Shown here in pieces: positions 26,901 through 38,900 of a DNA stretch of 64,000 nt (the stretch's first letter is position 1; the number at the start of each line of letters is the position of its first letter). Both the position numbers and the translations under genes were made by a program. The stretch comes from Endomychus coccineus (Eukaryota; Arthropoda; Insecta; Coleoptera; Endomychidae). The notes beneath the pieces were generated by a model. It was not told where the DNA came from and did no database searches. It saw only the letters and a program-made list of their open reading frames with translations. Location of the stretch: contig OY294067.1 of NCBI GenBank assembly GCA_958510875.1, positions 281,127,242 through 281,191,241 of the forward strand, read 5' to 3'.

Positions 26901-29900
26901 TCTAGCATATTAACGTAGCGCTCGGATGTTACTGTTACAGCGCGGTTATTTTCATCCTCAAAAAAATAAGGGCCAATAATACCAAAAGATCCTACTCCAC
27001 ACCACACAACAACTTTTGGATTATGTGTAAAGATTTCACGAGGATTTTCATTTGACCAGTATCTAAAATTCTGTTAAAAATTTGCTTCGTCGGTCATTAG
27101 GAGACTGAATTACTCCTTGATGTAAATCCAAAAATTCTTGACAAAATCCTAACCTTGCTTCTTTATCTTGATTGCTAAGGTGCTGTGCCATTTGGTATTT
27201 ATAGGGATGACATTTTAAATCCCTAAGCTTCCCTTCGATATTCCTAGGATAAGGGTTTGTCGATTAGCAGACCTTTTAGGACTTCTCGTAAACGCAATTC
27301 TAACTCGTTCAATATTTTCTGGTGTACGAACTGTTCTTCGACGTCCAGGCTTCTTCAAATTTTGTACAGAACCATTTTCACGCCAATGACGAACCCATAA
27401 CACACACTTAACAGTTTTACGATTTGGCGCGTGACCCCTATTGTTGTTATTAAACTGACGCCGGAATGCACGCCTAACTTCTTCTATCGAATTGCTTCTT
27501 ATGTAAGTTTCTACACAAAACACACGTTGTTGGACTGAGTAATCCATGAAAGTTCAAACGGATGTTGAAATAATGTCTCAAAGCAAAAAAAATAAATAAT
27601 TATTGATGAAAACTAACTAGCTTCTCGTAGAAAAATGGCGTTCCACGAAATTATTAATTTAAAATTTATTTGTGACAAGCGCCTACTTGATTAATAATTT
27701 ACTTAAATCCCAAAGACTACAGAAGATAATCCCACAGAAGAACAACCTATTTACTTATCTCGTAGGGAATTTATTAATAATATAAAATGGGTAGTCTATT
27801 ATGGGGAACCCAGTACTATCACCCTTTTCCACTTAAATTATCTAAAACACATTTCAGTTTACATATATCTTTGATAATGACTACATTGGAGCCTAAAGGT
27901 GTTTTAGATAAGTTATAATAATGTAAATGGAAAAAGAGTGATATTGTAAACTAAATTATATTATATTACATTCCACAGTACCTTAAATATGAATTTCAAG
28001 CTTGTTTTCGCATTTCTTTTAATCACGCATCTATTACTTTATCCGCGTTCAACAAAAATCATTCAAATTATTTAATGTTTTCATTCGCTATGTAATAATA
28101 TTACACCATTTCAGTAATTTTATTAATTACCGATATCACGATTAAATTTCACATTATAGTTGTTAAACATATAACGAACTAAAACTGTAACTAAATTTGA
28201 ATACTTACAACTAAATAGTAAAAGTTAATTGTCGAATAAAATCACAGTGTGGATCGCCGAATGAATTTCCTTAATTAAGGAGTCCAGTTATTTCGAAAAC
28301 ATGAATAGTTTTACATCTTTAACTTATATTAACTTTAAATTTTGGTATTACCAAGATAATGTTTTTAATTGTTTTTAAACAAAACTACTGAGATGATTTA
28401 AACAATAACTATATTCTTCAGTAACAATTTTTTATATGAATATGGTAAATTACGATATTTGTATACAACTTTAATTGTATCGATCGGATCAAATTCTCTG
28501 AGATACAAACATTTCCATTTTGCTCATTATACTATATAATCGTTGGGTATTTTTTATATACTTTGACTACACGAGAGAGAAACCTATAATGTTCGAAGAA
28601 CATCGTGTGAACCAGAATGTTGGGACAGGAGATAGGCATTTTCTTGAAGGTTCGAAGTTTATAGGCATAGGGAAAGACCTTACTAGTTCCACAACTTCGC
28701 TGTTCGATAAAAAATGAAGTCTGGTAGGAAGAAATTCGGCAGGTCTTGAGCTTCACAATGAAGGGGTTATTAGTTTGAGCTCGTCTAGTCCGCCTATCTG
28801 GAATCGCTCCCGGTGGAACAACATATGAGTTTTCTGATGAACACCGAACCATGGAAATATCTATAGAAAAGAAATCTCCCACCTTTCTATGATGTTCTAG
28901 AGAGGTAAATGAACTCGTAAGTGTGACATTATCAATCGAACGAATAGCTCTTTTCGGGATAGAAACCAAGAACTTCACCGTATGTTTGGGAACAGAACTC
29001 CAAACATGTGAGAAGTACTCCTGGGCAGGTCAAATATGTGCCTTGTAGATTATAAGGAGCTGCTGGGATATAAAGTAGCTCTTGGCACGGAATAGAAAAC
29101 CAAGTTTTTGTGAATGGACCTCACATGATCGTCCCATGAGAGGCTGGTGATGCCGAGCATGGATATGGAATACTTCATAGGAATAGTTGTACCTGACATC
29201 ATCATATTAGGAATTCTAGGATCCGCCTTCCTGGAGAAGACGCAAGCTTGATTTTTGGTTGCATTATACTCTATTAGATTATCAGATCCCCATTAGATCT
29301 CCATCAATTGCTTCAACCTGTCTCTGCCTCGCTCCTCTGGCTTCATTGGATGTATAGAGGCTCTAGATGAGAAAGCGGTATGAAGTGTACCATCATCTGC
29401 AAAGTTGTGCACGAGACAGGTGATCACTTCCAGCAGATCGTTTATATGAAGCAGAAACAAAGTTGGTGCCAAGACAGACCGCTGTGGAACACAAGCGTTG
29501 ATAGCCATGATATCGGAGGATACTCCGTCAACCACCACATGCAGTGATCTATCTGAGAGAAAGTTGAGGCTGCAATGGTCTACGATATATTTTGGATAAT
29601 ATTAATGTAATAAGATTATTTTGAATTCCGACTGAATTCCCCAAACACTTGGTCTGATATTTTGAGTGTTAATCAAAATAGTTGATTATTATTCGTAAAA
29701 TCGTAGATTACCTAAACAAGAGCAAGAAAATTCATATGAACTGTGATAGAAATGATAAGAAATACTAATAGATGCAAACAAACAAGAAAATGAATTTTAT
29801 ATGCATGAGATTACATAACAAATATTTACCGTGAGGGCGCTAGGTATTGAAATAATCAATAAAAAAATTTGAATCCCTAAAAGTAGAGGTAGAGGCCTAT

Positions 29901-32900
29901 TCAAATCATAAAGAAGAGTTGAAAATATACTGATTTGAATAAAAAACGCAACACCTAGTGCCTCCTGAAATTTTGCACATATCTTTTTCTTTGTATTCGT
30001 CATTGAATAGTGGTTGTGATTATTTTCTTTACAACACACTTTTTCCTCAAAAATATATTATTCAATAAAACGTACGCCACTGTTTTTTTTTAGAACTACA
30101 GAGAGGATTTGCCATTCAATTTAGAACCTTTTTTGTATCTTACATTTTTTTGATAACTCAACTTGAAACAAAAAAAAACTTTAAAAAACATTATCACTAA
30201 TAAAGTTTTTTCGTTTTACAAAAATTCTGATTTTTTTAAAAGCGCGCAAATTTTTCTTTTTACACATGTTAGAGGCTTTTTATTTTTATTATTAATCTCG
30301 GTTATTAAAAAAATAAATAATAAATAAACATAGTAGATAAATAAATCAAAACTAGTCTAGTTGATATTTGAAGTATGCTTAATATTGTTCTCCGTTTGAG
30401 CAAAATAAATTTATTTTGAAATTAAGTTTTTTATTCACAAATTCAGTAATTGGTCACATGATTCTTTTTTGTTTGTTTTGAGTTGAGTTATCAAAAAATT
30501 GTAAGATATAAAAAAGGTTCTGAATTGAATGGCAAATCTTCTCTGCAGTTAACGTTCTAAAAAAAACAGTGGCGTAGGTTTTATTGAATAATGTATTTTT
30601 GAGGAAACCCGTTCGCACGCCTCTGTGTTGTAAAGAAAATAATTACAACCACTATTCAATGAAGAATACAAAGAAAAAGATCTGTGCAAAATTTTCATTA
30701 TTAATTTATAACAAATTATTTAAAATAATTCATTTTCTTCAACACCCTGTACATCAAAAAGGAAACAAAATTCGACCATAGTTAATCATACAAACTACCT
30801 TTATTTTTCGATGAACTATTGGCTGGTGAAATCCTGATGATATAAACTGAACCATCCTGTATAATACAATAAAATATAATAAAGATAAAAAGAACAATAA
30901 TAAAGATTCTTGACCCAGTATGAATTATATATAAAAAGAACAAATGGGGTTGCAGTTGGAACATTGTGAACTACATAATTTGAATAAGAATAAGTTACTA
31001 ATTACCTTACTAGTATTATTACAAGCGTAGTATATGTATGATAATTCAGTTTTGAGAGATTGGGACAGGAAGAATGATATTTTTTAAGTACGATTTATTC
31101 TTAAATAGTAATTGCAATAACTTGACCATATTGTTTGTGGTAAATTAATTTTCCAATTCTTTTATAAATATAAGAAAATAATAACAGTTATTACAAAGAA
31201 ACTTCATCCATAATAATATAACTGTTGTATACTGAATAATTCAATTATAATAATATATGATGCGATTCAGATAAAATTAATTAATAGTGTACGTATTATT
31301 TCTAACTTTTCCATTCTATAATAATTGCTATTTTGGTAGAACTTTAAACTTAATCATACTGATTTGCTTCGTAAGATCGAAGTTTGTATAAAGTACTTTC
31401 TCTAAACGTACTCAACTGCGAAAGTACTTATTATATTTACTGGAGGCAATTTGTTCGCTCACAAATTGCCTTGTATGAGTCAAGAGCCTTTTTTATTTCA
31501 TCACGTTCGGTAATCACTTTTCAGTTGTTTATTATCTAAATTCAGTTTTACTAGAAATTACTGCTCTGTTAAGAATCAAGTCAATTGTATGAGCTAGACA
31601 ATAACTATGCTTTAACTATAACAAAGGGCGGTGAACCAAAAGTTTGGTCTAGGGACTAGAACACGCGACTTCCACGCAGTAGGCTCGGGTTCGATTCCCA
31701 GAAATGGAAAATTTGTTTTTGTAGTAACATTTTCTTAAACGCATTAATCGTTTGAATATTATTTGGTTGTGGATATTGAAATAAATTATTTATTTCATTA
31801 TCTTTACACAAATGCGAATAGTACACTATTTATCTCTTCTCCAAGTGTCAATACCAGTTCTACTTACATTTAGGCGGGTGGGGGTTAGAAAGAGAAAGAA
31901 AATGTTTGAATTTCATGTCATTGATAATAAAAGCTCATCCAAATTTGAATGAATAAAAATATTGGTAGAATCCGAATTTAATTCAGTAACAGACTGAACA
32001 GTCAGGAATGAAATTCAATGTCAACCAAATGCCGTCCACAAATCGGGTGACATTCTTCCAGTGAATTTATTCATAATGTTCCCGCTAAATGCGACACTAT
32101 TTCAGCAAATAGCACGAATTTTTTTCCCTAGAATCAAACCAGGTTATTGAAATAAATCCTTTCATAGAAAAAGGCCCAGGAATCTACTTTGTTATTTGAA
32201 ACGATACTGGTTGATGCATATTTTATAATAATTCCTTTTTGTTTCAGACGTGCCAAACATGGTTTTCCCACATACATACTGTGTTATGTACCATCGCGCT
32301 TGCTGCTGGGTTTGGTAATCTTTACCGATTACCTCAAGTTGCTCTAGCCAATGGTGGACTGCCATTTCTTCTAGTATATATATTTTTAACATTAATAATA
32401 GGATTACCACTATTATTTTTAGAAATAGGTATAGGGCAATTAGCTGAAGAAGGTTTTATAAAAAGTTGGAGAGCGGTTCCTTTCTTCAAAGGTTAGTTTC
32501 AAAATTATAATTATCTCTTCCCAATATTCGATAGTACCAAAATATTAAATGTAGGTAGCAAACGCCATGTCAATATTGATTAATCTAAATTGCTATCTTC
32601 AGTGCATTTAATCTGGTGCTGTTGTTTTTTACTTTTCAATAAATTGCTGCATCTATTTAGGTTCCTCTGATGAGATTGGTGTAATTATATATATTTTCAG
32701 GTGTAGGATACGTGAAACTAATAGCGGGAAGTCTATTGAATATTTATTATTCCCTGTACATGGGTTTATCCCTATTTTACATCATTTGGATAGCAAAAGG
32801 TACACTCCCTTTTCAAGAGTGTGCCGTGGTAAAAATCAAAGAGGTACGTAGAGATTTTTGGTTACAAAATTAGATTTCACGTATTGTAGAATTAATCTAT

Positions 32901-35900
32901 TATATAAAAAGGTTTTTTTTCGACTATTAATTTTGTTAACTGGAGACATTTTCCTCTTCAGAACACGTATTACCAAAGAAGAAAAATGAAACGTGTGGCA
33001 CTCGGGGACTGCCGCGGTAAAGCTATTGCACTACGCCACTGGAAAAAGTTGGGTAGAAAAACATCCACTACCCCTTCAAAATCTTCACGAATTATGAGTA
33101 AAAAAGAGTATCATCTTGATCTCTATGAAGAGTATTCTGTGACATGCATAGATAACTCTACTACCGGTAGTAGAGTTATCTATGGTGACAAGTGTCAGTT
33201 GACTTGTAAACACAATTTTATACGAAAGTTTTAACGTTCAGATCTCGATAGCGCTTCCGGCTCCGGGATTTTCACGTGGCCTATCGAAATTAGAAGGTTC
33301 GAATTGTATAAAAACACAATTGCATGAACGCCAGACGACTTATGTAATTAGCTACGAACCTAATCATTTTGACATATCCTCGAGGAGCTCGCTGCGCGTA
33401 AGTTAGAGTTCATACATTTTACCTCTATTTTGTTAATTTGGGGCCGTTTCGAACCCCGTGCGGCCGGCGCCAGTTGTAATAAAGTATTTTGGGCTATGAG
33501 CCGCTAGCTTTTACCCGCTTTCGGTATATTTAAGTAGCTAGAAAATTCCCTTTCGTACGTCGCACGTCAGATGCTAGTAGGTGACAGCTGAGAATACATC
33601 AAACTGTTTTAATTAAATTTTCCTATTCAATCGACATTTTGGGGCCCGAGACTATGCTATTTAGTTGGCCCCGTTCATAAACTAACGACATGGAGCGAAA
33701 ACCGCATGCGAAAAGTCCTCTCGTTAAGACGTTCTATGTACCGTAAATTTGCACTTTTCTAACTCGCGACCTACGCGCTTCTCACGTGAACGTCATTCGA
33801 TTTATCGAAAATTAACCAATTCAAAACAGTTTTCGACCCAGTTTGGTTCAAAGTTAACATTTCGACAATTTTAAGCTCGGCCGAGCCACATGGTAGGCTG
33901 AGTGGTGGGTGTCAGGATATTTCGTTACGGTATTTGTCTTTTGTTTTTTTTTCTTGATTCGGTCGCCGCGCTCAAAGCTATATGCAATAGCTTAAAAAAT
34001 TAATTATCATAAATAATGATGACTTGTCAACATTATCTATCGTAAGAGGGTCTTTGTCCATTATGATTATATTATCTCTCGCAGGATATCGTATCTCTCC
34101 GTCGTTCGTTTAATAGAGCTCCTATAGGTCTTGTTAAAGACCCCATCTATGTCCAAGAAGGCACCAATGCAGACTCCCTTCCGCATCTGCTGTTGCTCTA
34201 TAAAGCCAACAGCCGAGTGGAGGGCCGTCTCGACAGATCTGCGCTGATAAGCATGCTATTCCTCGTGAAGAACGTAATGCTTCAGAGGTCCTGCCTTAAG
34301 ATACGAGTCTGCAAGTCTCACTAACGTCTTCAACAAAAACGACGTAAGACTTACAGGCTGGTAATCTTTGACGTTTTATCCGCTTCAGAAATGAAGGTCA
34401 CATGAGTTCTCTTCTACTCCTTGGGCGTGTATCCTAACGCAATAGAACCCCTCAACATCCCAGTCAGCGGAACCAGGATTGGGGTCAAACCTGATTTATA
34501 CATGTTAAATTGACAAAAAAAAATCGTTATTTCTAAGGCCTTGGGAAATCTAAGTTCAACCCTAATTTTATATAATCACTTCAAACTTAATGAAATCATC
34601 TCATGAATTACTAATTATTATTATGAATTAGGAAACATTGATGTTACTTCTATTTCACTGATTAAATTTATTTACAGACTGGGTATTCTGCCGAAAGCAT
34701 AGATAGGCAGTTATGTTTAAGGTAACACCAACCACACATTTGTGCTGATTTTTCTTTCTTAATTATTGTGTTATTTTTGCAGTAATACATTCCTTGAATC
34801 TCCATTCAAAAATCCTTTCTGGTATGGGATTTATGCTTCTCTTTTATTAGTAATATGGAGTATTGTGATTCTATTGTAAGTGAAATATTGTAACATTTGA
34901 AAAGAAACATTCAAGAGATTGATATTAGCTGCACCAGAAAAAATTGTCAAATACCCAAGGTCATTGTTAGATGTTAATAATAAATTATTATCTCTTCATT
35001 GAATTAAATATTTCAAGATTTTAATTTTGTCTCTAATCTGAACATTATAAAATTCAAAAAATTCTTGAAATGACAAGAATATTAATTAAAGAATTATTTG
35101 CTAGCACAGAATCCCTTTGATGTTTCGGTTCTTATATTTTATCCAATTCCATATTTATTTCTAACACTCATTGTTATATCTTATATTGAAGGTGTAGTCG
35201 AAGAACAAAAAGTTTCACCACATCTTTACTGGTCCTTTTGTTTCCCACCTTAATTTGCTTTATAGCTCTATTAGTCAAAACAATTTTGGTAGCCAATCAC
35301 AAGGATGGTTTGAACAAACTTACCAATGATACCAAATGGGACGACTTGTACTCTCCAAATGTGAGTAAATTTATTTTTAATAACGTTATCGGAATCGAAA
35401 ATTAATAAAGAAGCATTTAGTTAAAAAAAAATTAGAGGAAGTTCAGAAATGCTTATCGACGAAAATCGAAATTCTCACAATATAATTTAAGTTTGATACA
35501 ATAAATGTGTTCTCAAAAATTATCCGCAATTGCAAACTTCTTTGTTTTTGATAGAAGTACAGTATGGGATAAATTTTAAAAATGGAGAAATACATAACTT
35601 ACTACTTTCTTAACCGTCCGTAAAATAAAAATTTTCCCTACGCACAACTTGCGTCCACATGCACGTTAACGCAGCTTGGTCCTAATGCGAAAAATGTTCG
35701 TAGTATTGCAGCTCTTGATGACAGGCTAGCAAACTTATCTAGCAGGAATCACCAGTCAATACTATATAGGTTGCGAAAACAACGTAGAATGCTTTGTCGA
35801 ACCTGCTCCTGCTCGACAGGTGGGGGTATAGTCGCCCATTGCACAGGATGTTTTTTAAGTACATGTAGAGAATTTAGGAGCGTGTTGCTGACGTCAAAAT

Positions 35901-38900
35901 AAGAAGAAAAGTTCCTATAAACAAGTTATTCGTTTCTGAGTTACCGGGTGTCAAATATGAAGTCTTATTTTTAATTGTGATATTCGAGTGAAAAATACTC
36001 CCAGATACCAAACTTCACTCGAATATCACAATTATTTTGAAATGTATTCACAAAAAATAAAAATAAGACTTCAAATTTGATACCCTGTATCTCAGAAACG
36101 AATAACTTGCGGACATATGTGTATAGGAACTTTTCTTTTTATTTTGACGTCAGCAACACGCTCCTAAATTTTCTACACGTATTTAAGAAACATCCTGTAT
36201 ATTAATGTTGAATCAGCGGTGTATATAGGAGCCTTGTGAGTTAGAGCGACCCAGGCGCATTGCTTTGTTTTACAAGAGAAACAAGGCAAGCCCTATAATG
36301 GGTTGTATCTAACAATATGCGATGCGTGCAATTCGTCCGACTCTCAGTTCACTTACCACTGTAACTCGCGATAGAAGCACGATTATACAGCTTGTAAATT
36401 ATTCGGATGGAACATGCTAGAACTAGACGCGCTACAAATAGAACGCCCATTTGTCCCTTTTTTATACGAATCTCGTTAGCACTTATTAAATCACTAAGCA
36501 CCGCTGATTTAAACTCAATCTGGGTGTGTACCACCGATCGGGTGTCACCACGAACTGCATCGATCGATATTTCAAGAAATAAACGTGGAATTTGTTTGAA
36601 AATTTGGGAGCTGACAAAAGTCAATGAGTACTACTCGTCTAAAATATTTTCAAGATGCGGCACTTCTGGTTACACCGGAAGTTGATGACAAATTCGTTAT
36701 TTCAAATGGAACACCCTATAATTCATTGCATTTTTGGATTCTACGGAAAATTCTAGGTACATTTCATTCATCATGCCCTATACTCAAATTCAACCGTTTT
36801 TGAGATATTTGTAATTTTAGAAAAAAATTACAGATACAGAGAAATACCATAAAGTTTCCGAGCTCACAAAAAGTTATTGAAATATTAATTCAAAAAATGC
36901 CAAAATAGTATATTATTCAACGAGCATATTATGGTGGCTATTATTCAGGTGGATGAAGTTTACGGCACGAGCCGCAGGCGAGTGTCGTATATCATCCAAG
37001 TGAATAATAGCCATAATATGCAAGTAGAATACTATACTTTGTCCACGACCCATAAATAATACTTTGATACTAATAAACTTTGCCGTTGAAACAAGTCGAA
37101 CCAACAAATTGTTGAAGTTTCAAATTAAATTTGATCTGACTTGACGTTTCATAGCACGCTCTATTTTTATCGTATTCGTCTATACGTTTCTATCATGTTT
37201 GTCATATTGATGAATAATGAAATCATTATTCACTAGTGATTAATGGATATCATTATGCTTGAGGAAACACATGCATTATGCATATTTTATACAATAGTCG
37301 TGGACAAAATTAATTTTCAAATGGAAACCCCCATTTGTTTTATAGTAGCCGTATTCAGCACAAAAAATTAGGGCAACTTTATGTTTGGTTTCCTATACCT
37401 AAATATTATCGTTTTAGATTTATTTACAAAATACTAGTTTTCCACCTTTGTCAAGCGGGCGTTTTTAAGTTAAGATAAATCTAGTTGACCATGGCTGATT
37501 ATACGACTGTCTGGGAATGAATAAATGTCATTTAGTTTATGATTATTGTCAACAATGCCAACCCCGTTAAATTACACAAACAAAGACTATTTAAATTTAT
37601 TTATTATTTATGGAGGAGGCAACAGAGTTATAACAAAAACGTGTAATACGTATTTGCTGCTTGATATCCCGAAAAACAAAAACTATCAGCAACCACTATC
37701 TATTACTTTATGTATATATTACTTATAGGTCTGGTATTATGCTACAATTCAAGTTTTTATATCTACAAATATTGGTTTTGGATCTTTTATCACGAATGCT
37801 GGGATAATGTATAGTAAAGGGAATCCCTTATGGTATGACCACCACATTTTATATCTTTTTACATATTATATCGAATATTTTCAGGATTGCATTAGGGTAC
37901 ATAACAGCCAGTCTTTTATTCGGAGTTGGAGCTACAATAATGTGCTACATTCTAACTGGAACCTTCAATATTTCCTATAATGATGAACATATCCTCGAAT
38001 TGCATTTAAAAACATTGATCTACGATGTAGCGGTGAATAGTAAAGACAAAAATGCAAAATCGTGGGTGTTGGTGGTTTATGCTGCACTTCTATTTGTTGG
38101 TTTTATTAGTATGGTGAGTACATTAAATCAAGATTGAATAAAACCTTACTAAAAACAAATTCTGACCAATAAAGTATTCAGATGAACGTTTCAAAATATG
38201 TTGTCTGACGGTGCCGAACAAAATATAGAAATTATTTTAAATACATAGTTTGAAGATATTCCTGAGGTGTTTGGTGGCTACATAATTTTTAAATAAAATA
38301 AAAAAACATATGTATATGTCATGTTACGACTTGAATTTTTTCCCTCTTCAGTGCTAATAGGTGTGTCGTTCTTTTGTTATACGGGGCTTTGATGTATTAC
38401 TTCCCATGTTCGTTTCCTGGGATTTTTCCACTATGCATTATGAATATTGTTCAATAAAAAAATCGTTTCACAATCTCTAGTAGTCTGGAAAAATAGAATA
38501 AAGATTGTGATAACAATAAAATTGTATGTAGGTACGTCAAAAGTTTATATGTTTAAGTTCATGACGGCTCATTCAAGTTGAATTGAAATTTTGATGCTGT
38601 GACGTTCTTGTACTACCAACAATATTGATATCTAAATCGGCAACCAATAAGTTTTCAACATGTCACAACAATAAGCGGAAGTAATAAGTAGTTTTAACAT
38701 CCGTTAGCAGCTACCACCCAGCTTGTACGTGTTCATATCTCCACCCTGGGTGGTAATGTTATTATTTATACGTGTATAATAATTGTTTTGTGCAAAATTT
38801 GCTCAAGTTGGTGAGCTAGTGTGTCTGTGTTAAGATAATTACTTTGTATTTGGAAGGGAACTTGGTTTGCACCCGGTCTTTTTCAGAGAGGTTGTTCGAG

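Noticed and set aside
28520..28717. 65-residue + strand frame
   Set aside because: Antisense to the C-terminal part of a LINE on the - strand.
31636..31712. Functional tRNA-Gly gene
   Set aside because: The acceptor stem and anticodon stem do not pair; only internal promoter boxes are recognisable.
32986..33234. 82-residue + strand frame in SLC6 intron 5
   Set aside because: No similarity recognised; it runs through the 38-bp palindrome and would break the phase between neighbouring exons.
36349..36685. Overlapping open frames on both strands (91 and 92 residues)
   Set aside because: Mutual shadows with no recognised family; next to TIR-like CACCCTATA, so probably repeat DNA.
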